A DNA stretch of 64,000 bases from the NCBI GenBank assembly GCA_023055355.1, contig JALJCS010000004.1:23877244-23941243 (forward strand), written 5' to 3'. The notes beneath the pieces are model-generated. The model worked only from the letters and a program-made list of their open reading frames with translations. It did no database searches and had not been told where the DNA came from. This DNA is from Agelaius tricolor (lineage: Eukaryota > Chordata > Aves > Passeriformes > Icteridae). Both the position numbers and the translations under genes were made by a program. Of this stretch, positions 1 through 13,900 are shown piece after piece; the first letter of the stretch is position 1, and every line of letters starts with the position of its first letter.

Positions 1-1019
1 AACCACAAATATGCACATTTAAAATAAATCCTTCAACATTAAGAGTTAAATTGCTTTAGCATTACCAAAGACCCAGCTGACATTTGAGAATCAGAGTTTG
101 TTGGCAAAATAAATGTAAGAAATAATTAAAATAGAGGCTCTGTGGAGAGAAGATATTTTGAATCAGGTAAATGGAAAAGCTACACACAAATGGAAATGTA
201 CAAAGTACACACACAATGCATTTCAAGTGAAATTTGCAGCAGGTAGTCTGTAAATTCTGGGAATGCAGAGGAGACTACAAACTTTATCAAGAACATTATG
301 AGGCTATAAAATGAACTATCATGCCTAAGACAGAAATCACAGACGAAAAACAAGAGACAGATAAAGAATGGTATTCAGTGCACCTAAAACCACTGCTTAT
401 CTAAGGCAAGGTATGGAAGTTTGGCGTGATATAACCTGAGTTAATACTCTTGGTATGTACTTGGTGTACAAAATGATTGGAGTAACACCATCATTGTAAT
501 AGCTTTGAATCCCCTTATAATATTTTGCTTCCATTTACAATTTATAGGGAAAATTGCAAGATTACCTGTATTTTGTAACTTGCTAAATGGTTACTCAACA
601 CCAATGGCAAGACTTATGGTAAATTAAACATCTGCAAATATAGGTTACACGCTAGTTGTTTTAGATTTACAATAACGGAACAATTTGGATACTTCAAGCA
701 TTACCAGCAATATTAGAATTCTATCCTGTAGCTATAAATATTCCAAACTATTGTTTGGAAATAATATTTTGGCAGTAGGTGCTTTCTATATGTACAAGAT
801 ATTTTGAAGACTTTGACATGGGAATTTATGGAAACCTTCATGTAACACTGTATTGTTTCATGTACTTTTTGTATCAACTGCAGTAAACAGCCACTCAACA
901 ATACTACAACTACTACATCTAAGAAATAAACAGAATTGCAGACATTCAAGCTAATAAAATGCTGCTGTCTGGGTATGAAACAAAGAAGTTTCATTGGGTA
1001 AGAAAAGTTAATAAAAGTG
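1..1019. other. Sequence downstream of VPS13C, no feature seen
   Basis: AT-rich, no exon-like reading frame, no recognised repeat. It may include a longer 3' UTR form or begin the intergenic region. Confidence 0.4.
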
Positions 1020-1930
1020 ACTGTGACATATTATATTTATTATTTAATATAAATTTGACTCCACTAGTCTTTTGCTTAGCACACAATATTGTGTAATTCA
1101 AGGCATTTATATTTGGTATGCAACAGTGCACTTATAACCCCATAAACTCCTTCTTGAGTTGCAAGACTGTTACTAACTTACTATCTAATAGTAGGCTTTT
1201 ATTAATATTTTTAGTGCAGTTAATTCTCCCCAATACGCATTTTTGTAAACTGTTACATTTTAATAATTGATAGAGGTGCTGCAACATTTCCTTGAGTAGG
1301 ATATAAAAAAAGTTTACACCAAAAGCCATACTGTACTGTATAAATTAATTGTGACCTGGTCCTTCCATTTACAAAAAGCCCTAGTATTGTCAATTAAGCA
1401 GCCACTTGCAACTTCAATTTAAATTCTCAGACCAGTATCCTCCTTCTTATATTTTGAGTTTTAACACTAGTGATTAAGTTAACATTTCCTTTGACAGAGA
1501 AATTTGTATTTCAACACAGCCTCAAGTCACATTAAAACCAAAACATAAAGTAACTACTGATTATCAGAATCAAATCGAAACTGCAAGACTTGCTCCAAAT
1601 ACTACCATAAGAATTATTCCAGAGTTTTCAGTTTCAGTATCAAAGGTTAAGACAAACTCACTTTACACTGCTTATATAAAAAATGAAATCTGAAATTCTT
1701 ACATTAAAAACCAAGCAAACCAAGACAAAACTTGGCAGATTTTTTATCATTACATAATTTTTAATCTAACATCATCTACTTTTCTGACATGGACTGTTCT
1801 GATCATAATAAATAATTGGACAAATCTTCCCTCCTTCCTGTTTTTGCTTCTGTTGATGATATTCAAACAGTTCTGTTTGTGAAAGAGGAATTAAAAGGTA
1901 GCTGTCAGTGTTCTTCATCTTCTCCATTCA
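1020..1930 (-). other. VPS13C: VPS13C 3' untranslated region (approximate end)
   Basis: AT-rich non-coding sequence directly after the stop. The far end is inferred from sense-strand AATAAA motifs at 1197-1203 and 1036-1041; I cannot tell which is used. The small ORFs here (713-994, 1132-1329) have no recognisable product and are not genes. Confidence 0.5.
1036..1041 (-). promoter_or_regulatory. Candidate polyadenylation signal AATAAA
   Basis: Exact AATAAA on the sense strand about 890 nt after the stop, with T-rich sequence just downstream at about 1000-1030. An alternative AATAAA overlaps 1197-1203. Transcript ends would be needed to choose. Confidence 0.4.
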
Positions 1931-1981
1931 TTACAATTTTGGCTGATTCTCTCGTACTTCTTCTAGTTTGGAAAGGATCCA
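1931..1981 (-). CDS. VPS13C: VPS13C terminal coding exon 47 (w2280-w2295 and stop)
   Basis: Sixteen codons and TAA, followed at once by in-frame TGA. Encodes [16 protein letters not shown], the C-terminal helix of the PH-like domain; the mammalian end is WILTKLQEAREPSPSL. The acceptor reads TTATACAG. Confidence 0.95.
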   Translation of the reverse strand, partial: WILSKLEEVRENQPKL

Positions 1982-4900
1982 CTGTATAAGGAAAAAAGAA
2001 AAAATTAAAATCTTTCTGTGGTACAAAACAGACAAAGCAGCTGAAAATTGGACTGGTTTTTGTCACTGTCTTTACTACCTGCTCTTTTCCTAACCAAGTT
2101 TTAACACAGTGTTAAAAATTCTTCTGTAGAGTATAAACCCCTGTCTTTCTAACATGAGAATGGAGCCATTTAAGCACCAGTATTCAACATTTGATACTAT
2201 GTCACATTAAACTTGTTTCCTGGTCTGAATTTCAAGGAGTAAGATTTGAAAAATAAAAGAAGACAACATTTAACCCCCATCCTGGCTCTGCTTTTGTCTA
2301 CAGCTCTAGACAAATCACAGATGACAACAGAGAAGCAAGGATCACCACAGACAGAAGACAGTAACAGGTCGCAGCAGTGTGATTACTCAGAAAAAAAGCT
2401 TACAGCAGGTTACTTAGGAAAAAAGCTTTCTTTAACTGTATCTTGTTTCTTTTAAGGGATGTTCATATAAAAGGGAAATTAATTTCCCAAGAGTATTAAA
2501 GAAAAAAAAAAGGAGGTTTGGGGGAAGGGGCAGTGAGATGGAAATCTAGAGTAGGACATGAAGTTATATTGAGGGTCTGCCATAAAAGGTGTGCATACCG
2601 CTTTTAAGAAAGATGATTGGATTACTACAAATCAGAACCTGTTACTGTATCAGGTTCTATCTCCTCATATGAACATTTGTGTTGGTTTTGTGTTTTTATT
2701 TACCTCTCTAGGTAAATAAACACCCCAATATTTTTGTGAAAGGTGTATTTATTTTTCTTACATAGGACTTACATAGGACTTACATAGGACTTCTTACTTA
2801 AGACTTGTGGTATATGTAATATGGTATACTAATTTCACTTTTGGAATAGTTCCTGATTTAGCAGGGGCATAGATGGGATTCCTCTCCCAGAGAGACTAAT
2901 GGATCTCAGCACTGCCCACCCCTGTTCCACACAGCCAAAAAGAAAAAAAACATAAACCTCAGCACTTCCAAAGATTAGAGGCAAGTGAAATTCAGCCCAG
3001 GGCCCTTACCTTTCTGAGGTAAGAGTTAACTGCTACCATTTACCTGTAACTAGAAACTACCTTCAGAAGGACAAAAGCTGATGAAAACCTAAACTGATGA
3101 GAAGATGCAAAAGCAACTTAAACTAATAAGAGAATGCAACTTTTGCAAGCTGTCTCAAACCATGATTCCAGGGAGCCACACCCCTCTGAAATACGCTGAA
3201 GATTCATGCATTTTTTTGGTGAAAATTACTAGCTACACTAGTTAAAAAACAAGGCAGAACTCTGACAAGTAGCTACCTTCTGGTAGCAGATCTGAACTGC
3301 TCCTACTATTTGTTGCAGTCAAAACTAATGATGTCAAAATGAAGATGTCCCAAAAATGTGTATAAAAATAGCTGCAATATCATGTATCACATAAACTACT
3401 GGTATTTTTATTAAGGATTTTCTTAAAAAAACCCTGTATTTTAAAGAACACAGCAGTAACACCCAACCCCTGCCCACCACCTAGGAGTACAAATAATTTT
3501 GGTCTATTAAAATATACTATTCTAATTAATATTCTAGACTGTTTAGTTTTTGTTAGCACTACTGTTTAATCAATCTTTTGTCAGACTGCTGTAATTCAGA
3601 AGATTTATGTAGAGAAAAGTCTCGTGTTGGAATTGAGTATTTTTGAAATTCAGTACTGAGTAGATTATTGCTATCTCCATGTCTGTAACAGATATGTGGA
3701 AATACTGAATTTTAACTATACATAGTTTCAGGTTAAGATTATTTCTGTTACACTTTTTAAGTTAAATTTACCACTATATTTTTAACTGTATTTTGACTTT
3801 ACCTTAGCATCCTCTGGACTTCTAAAATTAATAATTTTTCCAAATTCTTTGGCATGGAAGACAGACTTAACTCGTTCCTAAAAAAAAAAGCAAAACCAAA
3901 ACAGTAATTCAAAACTGAAGTTAGGTACTTCAGGCTTTAAGACCACAATGCTATTTACTATCAACGCAGCTATAATGGTTCAAACAGCCATGTGAACCAA
4001 GAAAGGTCATCTGAGTATGTTGGCATCACATGCACATACCCTGAGAGAGACCATTTTCTGCATGAAAGCTCAGTAGGGTGAACACTCCAGCAGTAACAGA
4101 CTCCCCTTTTTACCATGGAGTCCCTGGATAAGGGCCTATAAACGTGTGTAGGAATGGAAGGGAGATAATGTATATGTGGTAACAAAATCCATTACTCCCC
4201 AAGGTTTTAATTTGCAATTCTTCAAGTCATTACTTGAGTGGACATTCCACCAATACTGACTTGCAAGTAGTGGAAACAACGACTTAAGCTTCAGAAAGAA
4301 AAACGTATGGAGTTATTTGCAAAATACAGTTTTCAATCATAGATTTCAATACAGAGCATACTGCAGACATGTTAATGGATTCTGAAATGACTGCTGTGTA
4401 GGGGTAAAGATGGATATGTTATTCAGCATTGTCTGAAATGGCAGAAACGCTAAGAATTATTTCATCCTGTAAAAGTTCACTTGCAGTCAGAAATCCAGTT
4501 TGGAGGATTCCAAACCAATATGGCTCTGCCTTTCATGCTCTCTGCAATAGAAACAAATAATCTGAGTGAAAAACTGAATGACGTTTTGCACCATCAAGAC
4601 TGTCCTGATAACCAATATGTGTAATTACACATATGCAGTTTATTAAAAACAGAAACAAAATACTGGCAGAGAAACTTACTGAATGAAGTTCAGTTAACTA
4701 AATTCAGTTAACAGATCAGTAAGAATTTAAGATTTTTTGTTAAGAAAGTGCCTCTGTAAATAGCCATTAGTAGTCACCTTTCTCCTTATGTCCTTTGCCA
4801 GCTTATCAGGGAAAAGAATTTTAAGGATTTTTTTTTAAGGAAGAATTGCAACTAAGAGCAACATTCTTCAATTTGTAGAGAAAGGGAAAATATATTTGTC

Positions 4901-7900
4901 ATTATCATAAGTTTTGAAGACAATAAAACCTTATTATATGCCCCAGAGAGCATAATAAAAATATTCTGCAATGTTCTGAGCCTTTTGTTATATCAGCATT
5001 TTTCTGACTATGAATACACCATCAACTGGGGCATACAAACAAAAAATTCCTACAGCTCAAGGAAAAATCTCATCTGCAAAGACCAAGTCACTATGCTGCT
5101 TAAAACAGTCAGAGACTAGTTATCTGAGGAGTTCACTCATGACAAGTTTCAACTCCTTTCTCTGAGTACATCTCAGATACAAAGGAGATCAAGAACTCAG
5201 CTGAGTGAGCAGAAATTCAAAGTTCAATTTCATAAACAGTAACAAAGAAAGACAACAAAACATGCTACGAGTAATGTACCTTGGCTTCAATGCGCAATCT
5301 TCGACCATCAACGATGAATGGTTCTTTGGTAAATTCATCATAAGTGTATTGCCATTCACATGTCAGCTGTCCAAATGCCCCCTTTGTCACAAATAACACA
5401 CCACTAGGCACCAGAAAATAAAAGTAGTTTTAAAAATTAATGTAAAAACACTTAGAAGTTGTCATGTTACCCTTTCTCTACTGAATTAATTTGTCATTGC
5501 AAAATAGGTTTCGTCTCATGATCTCTAACTACACAGCACACTTTCCAAAAGAGTGAATTTTGAAACTCCCTCTTACATTTAAAATACTGTGTTTCATAGC
5601 AAAACTGTAACACTATTTCAAGCTGTATTTGAGAAGGATGCCCCATACTCTACTGCTAGATATTGACTGTTCCTATATTATCCTTTATTTCTTTCAATAC
5701 ACCTTTGTAAGTGAATCCCATAGTTCCGGTAATTTTAGCCTAACCCAGTTTATAACAAATCCTTCTCAGCTAAAGCAATCTTAAAATCAGTACTTCTTTC
5801 CCTTCTTAAATAGAAGAGAAATAACACTGAATACTCTCCTACTACAAACAATGACATTGTTGAAGATTATTACCAGCACACTAGGCGTGCCTTCCCCATT
5901 ATTTTGTCTACATATATGGTGACAGTGCAGTTATTGATCAGCAATCATCAAGGCATGCACATTTTTATGATTGTTTTAAGTACATATTATTCAGAGTCAA
6001 AACTGTTTACCTTTTTGTTACCATTAACAGATCTGTACTGTTGACCATAGCATGTGCAATATATCTGAGTTTTGCAAATCTTCCATTTTCAATTTTCTAG
6101 AAGAGATAGAAGTTTTATAGCTTTGAATATGCTAGCAATGTACTAATTTTGTGCATAAACGTTATTTATGCTCCAAAAATATAAATTGTAACAAAGCACA
6201 AAGCATAGACTTTTAAATAAAAGGCTACTTTCATTAAGTCAAAATATAACTAACATCTGTAATAGCTAATGTTCATAACTACTTGGTTAGAGTTAATACA
6301 TCTATGTAAATAAAAACCAATCCTAACCAAAACTGACAAGGAATAATGTAACTTCTCTAAAAATGTCAGGACTCCATCTTCTACATACTTTTGATATACA
6401 CAGAACTTCTGCTAACTAATACATTTCTGAGACAATAAACAAAATAAAGATTCCTTTCTGACTTTATTGCATTGCCTCCAAAACATTGACTAATCAACCC
6501 TGAGAATAAATCTATACCTAGCTGTATATAAGCACCATTAATTATCATGTAGACAGTGGGACTAACAATAATGCACTTGAGGTAGTACTTAGCATTCCTC
6601 TACATTATTTTGTTTACTCATTAACTAAACCATTTCCTAAATTAATGTGAATACTGTAGCAGAATATTTCTAATCAGCATATATTTAAAATATTGATGAC
6701 AGTAGATAAGTATTTTTTTAAAAACAGAAGCCCTGTACCTCTCACATGACTTGGCAACCATTGGATTTCTGACTTCCTGAGCAGAGAGTGATTAAACTAG
6801 TGGTCGAATTAATATTGCTGCATCTTGGTTGGGAATAGCAACACAATTGCTTGCATGCTTCCCAGCTGTTACAACTTGGAAGCAACACCAGATTAGAACA
6901 AACTAGTATGATTCAATAAAGTTTTAACTACAAATATACAGCTTCAGATAAGTATGCAAAAGTTTTTAAAATATCTAGATTAGTTCAGAAAACAGTTAAG
7001 AAAGTAAAGTCCTTTAATATGTGTTCCCCAACACAGTAAAATGATGAAGACATTTAATTAGTGTAAAAAACTTCAAATTTGACTGTGTGGATAATTCCAC
7101 TTGCAGACTTTTCAAAAATTATCTCTTCCCCAAAGATACTGATTCTTTCGCGACTAAAAAGCATGAATATTTGAGTAGCAGGTTATCCTAAGGAGAGCTT
7201 TTGAAAAAGCTCTTAGAAATTTCCAATTATTCCTCTTCCCCCATCTCTTTCAGGCTACAAAATCACAGCTATTGGTCACACGCCTACTTACATAAGTCAC
7301 TGCTTGCATTTATTGCTGCAAGAGCTAGTGTCAGGAGCAGGACGAATTCCACAAGAAGAATGGCATAAAAAAAAGAGGAACTAAGGGCTTGGAAAATAAG
7401 CTTTTTTTTTTTTAATTTTTGGAAACATCTTATTCGAGTTTTATCAAGGTGTTGTTCTGCCTCTGAAATGTGTATCTCCCTGCCTCTTGTATTAGAAGCT
7501 TAGACATAAATAAATAAATAACTGAAAAAACCTCTCTAAAAGGTAGCCCCTGCTACATTCCAGTACATAACACGCTGGATGGTTAGAAGACAAAGGAGGC
7601 TGTATGGACAGACTATGGACAGCATGAATAGGATACATGATCCACAGGTCAGCCTACTGGTCTAGGTCTGTACACTGATGGCCTTTCATTAGTGGCCTAG
7701 AAAGAAAGACAGGGAAATGGAAGAGAGGGCTAACAAGAACTAAAAGAAACGTGTGGGAAGAGCCAGGGTGGTTCAGAATACGTATAAAATGCACTTCACT
7801 TAACTGTAAGACACTTTGACAATGACACAAATTACTCTTACTGACCAAACATACAAATATCACACAGAATAACCAGTATCTCTGTTCTATTCAAAGTGTA

Positions 7901-10900
7901 CATAAAAGCATTTAGCAATTTAGCCTTATTAGGATGGAGAAGATTTCCCATGTTGGAGAAAGTAACCTTCTTATGCTTTGCACAGCATAGAAGTAAGGCT
8001 CTCAATCCAAATATTAATCCCATTTAGGTGGGACTTAGGAAAGGAGGGTTACCTCTTTATATTTTCTGATTAGATTGCTAGCTAATTTTCAACTAGTCAA
8101 GTCCCCCTGCTGTAATTTTCTCAGCTTACAGTAAGAGATTGGGAATTGTGAAAATTATGCAAGTACAGTACTTAATTATTGCACAAGCAACAACCTTAAA
8201 CAAAAGCTAAACATATACGAAACATATTTAAACATATACCAAATTCTACAAAAAGTGTTTCATTCTATAAGATTTCCAAACATGTGACTTGTGGAGAACA
8301 AAAACATTGTTGCCATGTGGCACACACTGAGATAACTAGCCCTCATTGTTAGCTATGAGTCAAAAATCATAAACTAACTGTGTTTATAGTTTTGTAGACA
8401 ACAGGAGTTAATTGGGAAATAAAACACAAGGAAATGCTGCACAGACTATTTATAAAGGGAACAAACACTTGCTAATGCTAAGCAGTAACTACTTTTAAAT
8501 TTTCTGCCTTTGTATTTTTCTACCTTTTATTTCCAATCTTCATCCTTTTTAGCATTAGACTTTTACCTATTCATTGGGAATACATCATAGAGGGAGACTG
8601 CTGACAATTCTTGTAACAAGCTCACTACTGCACTCTGCTACCAAAGTGCCTTATAGCACTCAAACATAAAACGATATATAACTGATCACTCAATACAGAT
8701 GCATAAATAGTTCTTAAAACTTTTATGGTATGTAGCTATTGTTTGGAGAAAGACAGCAACTTGGACCACTGTTTGGTGATGGAAAACTATGAAAAGTAAC
8801 ATTAATCAGTCATTCTTTGTTCACTGTTAGTTTCAACATTGGAAGAAAACACATACAAATCTTTAAAATGCAATGTCTGTATTTCAAATTAAAAACATTT
8901 TAATCACCTGCTTAAGTATGTGCAAATCTATTAAAAAAATAACACTCCAGAAGCTGTAAAGCATGAAGTAACACAATAAGAGATCCCCTCCTTTGCAAAT
9001 TCTTACCTGCAGTACAATTACTCAAATGTCACTGCAATAATCTAACAGTAAAAGTGATCAGTTATGCATATATATGCAAATATGCTCAATGTCTTAGAAG
9101 TGGTATCTCTGCACCTGGAGAGATTCCTAATCACACCACACCTTCTTAATGTAATGAGAAGCAAGCCAAGAGGCCTTTGATTAAGTTAGAAATGATACAG
9201 AGCAAAATTAAGTAGTGGAGACAAAAATTAAAATCTATGAATCCCCTGGTAATAGTTCTAAAAAATACCAGTAGTATGTGTGATGCTTAAGTCAGAATGT
9301 TTGACAATCTTCTTGAACTCATTCAGATGAAATAGTATGTAAAAAAATACTGAAAAGGCTGTTACTGCTTAAAAAGTGGTTGGAAATCTGTTCTCTCTTG
9401 ATGTTCAAATTAACTTTCATCTGGACTACCAGCGTATTTCCCTATGAACTGGTTACTGTCCAAATGTGTGAATTCTGAAGGCAATCCACTGTCGTTGCTA
9501 GAAACTCCAACCCTGAATGCATCTTTCAGCTCAAATTACAAGGTAACTTTTTCAAAAGCTATAGAATTGCTAATTTCTGCAGGCTAACCTGGTATTATTA
9601 TTACCTATCCAGTCTTCCTCACAGAAACATTTAAAAGTTCTAACCAGTTCCTAAGTGACTTCATAGATGTAGCTTGAATGAGTGTGAAAAAAAGGGGAAA
9701 AACTGTTAAATAAAAAGTAACATGTAAAACATGAATTTTTTGCCATGCAAAATTCTTTCATCATTTATGAATAATAACCACCAATAATCCTTTATTACCT
9801 ACTTCCTCTTTCAATTATCCTAATGTGCCATGTCATTATACAAAACACAAAGCAATGTGCAATGTCCATGATGTGTTAGTATCAGTATTCAGATTCCATT
9901 TAGCCATGCTGAACATTAACTCCCAAATCCACCTAGTTTTTATTAAAATCAGTGGGAATCTGTGGTCATAGTTAACATTTAAATCTAAGGCCACAGCCAA
10001 GACAATAAAAATTAGGACAGCAGCTTTTTTTCAGAATGCAAAACTTCTATTTCACAGCAGAAATATAAATTGCCTATGATGACTGGCAGAATTATCTTAA
10101 TAAATGTTTGATCTGAATACACAGGAGAATTTGTTTGAGCAGCTGAGATGGAGAAACAATACTGATCTACACTTTCATCATGATGACCACATCTAGACGT
10201 TCTGTTTCCTGTTTTTTTGCATTTATATAAGTGTTTAAACCCTGTTAAACACTTATATAAATGCAAAAAACATTAAACACAACTCTTGGATTCATACCAT
10301 TTGAAGCATGACTCATCAGCAGGGAAATTAAAGAATATTGTCTTTACGCTTCAGTCACAATCAAGTAAAAATGAAATTGAGTAATGCAGGCTTCCATATT
10401 CCTCTGGAACAATCAGTGTCAACGGGTTTCAGACAGGTTCCCATAACTGTCTTCTATTTGGGATTGGGCAATGGCTCTGTAATAGTACCCAAATGTTGCA
10501 TATTTAAGTGGTAAGGATCCTGCTTTTTCCTTTAACCTAGACAGACAAGGTTTTCCAGAGCAGGACAGATCTTGACATCTGTGAGTGAGTAAAGGGACCA
10601 GCAAGCTAGACAGCATTAATGAATACCTGGTAAGAGTCTGGACAATGACAATTAAAAATGAAGTTATTTTGAACTTCATAAAGAATGTAATTTTGCAAAG
10701 TGAAACCTCAGTTTTAGGGTACTTCAGGACATGGATATTTATGTTTTGATTTGAAATCAAGCCTAAGAACAGTGAGGGAAAGACAGAAAGAATTAGCATG
10801 ACATACTTTTCCGACTAGTCAGATGTTCTTCCTGGCAGACCAAAGTGTGAATGCTAAGTAACAAAGGGCTGCTCAAATAATTTCAACATCCTACCTGATA

Positions 10901-13900
10901 CGAAGCTCAAGACCAAAAAGAATCACTAAACCAAAAGCTGAACACCTCCAATACAAGAGGATATGGTAATGAAGCACAGCTTTGAAGGACTGTCTTCTCT
11001 GAAGCAACATAATTGTGCAGCAACCTTATACAACACAGTATAAGCATCATCACAAACTCACTAGTTATAAAAGAAAATTAAAAATAATAATAACAAAAAT
11101 ATTTTGCATGTTTTGAAGTTGGGTAGACATTGACACAGAGAACCACTGACTGCACAGCGCAACTGCTAATGACTCAGCTTCAAAAGCACAAAACCATTCT
11201 TTCAGCTTTATTTCCCGGCAGGCCAAGACCTCACACATCTGTTGCTTCTGGAAATAACTAATAACAATTTATGCATAAACAGTCTATTAAATGAATCCCC
11301 AAAACAGTCTAAAGTATCCCCTGGCACTGACCTATGCCTAAGAGCATCTTGAGAAAACCAGACCACCAGAGAGGCCTGAACAAAAGGGATATACTGGATG
11401 ACATCAAAGGTAAAGAGCACAGCCAGTTATTCACCTCAGCAAGGAGGAAGTTATACAAGTAACTGCAAGAGTAAAACTGAACTCTTGGGAAAAGCTGCAT
11501 TGTCAATTTGTCAACAGCACAAAATTTAGCAATCTGAGACAAAAGGAGAACACTTGGACTTGGAATTTTCAGGGACACACTGAAATGTATGGACTTCAAA
11601 TTCAGTTCAACAGTTAAAAGGAACGGGATGGTGGAATTATGTAGCCAAAAGTTCAACTGTTAAAATACATTAAATTAAAGAAAAAAAAAATTGAAAATGA
11701 GGTCTCTCTTTTTTGCTACAATATTTTAAATCTCCTCTAAATGTTTCAGTGTTTTTGTTTTAGTTCTGGGGATTCTTCCATCCTGAAAGAACATCAGTTT
11801 CTGCTATTAGTTTTCACAGTTTTTGTCCCAAGACCTAAAGAGAAAGTAAGTATCCCAGATGGTAAAATTTCTTGTTTTCCCAAATCCCCATATCCACAGA
11901 TCCAATTTATTTCTTTTTCTATGTATGTTCAGAGAAGCCTAGACTCAAGAGAGAAACAAGTAAAATACTTGCACAAAATTACTATATTTTCTATTAACAC
12001 AAAAATTTCAAAAATAGAAAAATAGAACTATACCAAAGAGACAAAATATTCTAGGGCATATAATCATATTTGCAAACTCCAACTGGAGTTGTTCATTTTG
12101 TTGGGCTTTTTTTTTTATTTAGCATTCTACAACCTTTTAATCTAGCAAGTAAAGAACAAATTCATTTATACTGCACTGTAACTTGAATTAGTAATATCTG
12201 ACCCAGAAATACTAACATTCATGTACTAATTTTGCCTCCATGTTCTGCAGAAACTTGTAGGATTTTAAGTGAAAAAAATTTAAAACCTAGGTCAATTTTT
12301 GGGGCAAAAATTATGACATTTCTAATGCATTTTCTAGCAAGATTGGTCATTACAAAAGAAAAACAATTTTATAGGATAAAAAACCAAATTGCAGTAAAGC
12401 AGCACAAAGGAAAAAGATAACGTTAAGTAACATTATTCCAATATTTCAAAACCTAGTAAAGTTAATTAAATGTCACAGTAACCTTTCCATTATGTTACAG
12501 CTAACAATTTCCTCAACTTTTTGACATCATGTGTCTTTTTTCAGAACTGAAGAGCAAAATTATTTCTTTCTTCAAAGTAGATTTGTACCTGAAATATTCA
12601 AAATCCTTTCCACAATGTTTCAGGCAGTAACACACTGCAATGGAGCCTTTCATTTGTTTCTGCAAGGCATCCTTTTGAGGAGACAGCATTACAAAACAAA
12701 TAGGAACACATGACCTGTAGCACTCATAAGCATCAGCAATTTCAGCTAAAACCATCTCCCAAAATTAGTTTGTCCCCCTTTTTCTCTGTGACATTAAGGG
12801 CAAAGGGTAACTGCCCAAGAGATCACCTTAAATAGCAGTTTTTGAATGCACAGTGCCAGAATAAGCAATCTTAACAATTTTAAGGGTACTTCCCCCAGAG
12901 TTTTGATAAATGGAAGCCAATAGACAATGAAAGACATAACATTACCACACTGAATATGCAAACATTTCAGAAGCTCTTACTGTTTCAGTGCAATTCCAAC
13001 TGCCCAGATAGTGGCAGAAGAATTAACTTGCATTATAATATAGGTTCAGAATTATATATTACAAGGTATCTTTAAAGTGCAACACAAAAATCTGAATTTA
13101 GTAACAAACCACAAAAAAAGAACAAGAAAACTGAGCAAGCATTTCTGTGAATATAGAATAAATACCTTTTTAAGAAACCAGAAACTTGTAAAGGTATTTG
13201 GTAGAATTTATAATACCAAATTGTAGTCGATCAGTGTTCACACTTTCCCCTCATCCCCCAATGTCTAGGTAAATAAAAAACTAAACACTTTTGCATATTA
13301 TGTATGTTTTATTACACAATGTCTTGTAGAACTTCTGGTATTTTTTTTACCTCTGTCTGTGGTTTTTACACAGAGTTTAGTTCTGGAGCAGATTTTTTAC
13401 TTTTTTTCTGTTGCTATGAAAATAAAAATATTGACTTACAAAACAAATAATTTGTAGTCAAAATAAAAACCAAAATAAACTGTTATTTCACATGTTTAAG
13501 GATACCAAAAGCTACTCAAATTAAGTATTAAAAACTATGGTAAAACAAATGATAAATAAGAAACTAAAAGTTTATGATAACATTTCTTGAAAAATGTATG
13601 TATTTTATATATTAAATACCTTTATAAGCCATTTAGTGGCCTTACACTACCTAGTTCCAGGAAACATGAGAAATAATGTTGGAACAGAACAGATGAATCC
13701 ATTTTAGATATACTTTAGACATGTTTATTGTTAAGAAGAAAAGCAGACAAAATACTTTTGAAAGAGTAATTGAATAAACAGTCAAACAGCATTTTAACAC
13801 CAATAAGGACTGTACAAATCAGTAAAGTTTTACTAAACACATTTAAAGCAATAGTAAATAAACCCTGTTAAACACTTATATAAATGCAAAAAACATTAAA

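Noticed and set aside
1132..1329. Small ORF after the VPS13C stop as an extra coding exon
   Set aside because: Follows tandem TAA-TGA stops, lacks acceptor context that keeps phase, and resembles no VPS13 sequence; it lies in the 3' UTR.
10419..10799. 126-aa minus-strand ORF as a gene
   Set aside because: Lies in the 10.3 kb intron, no recognisable domain, no splice or promoter context, composition typical of chance ORFs.
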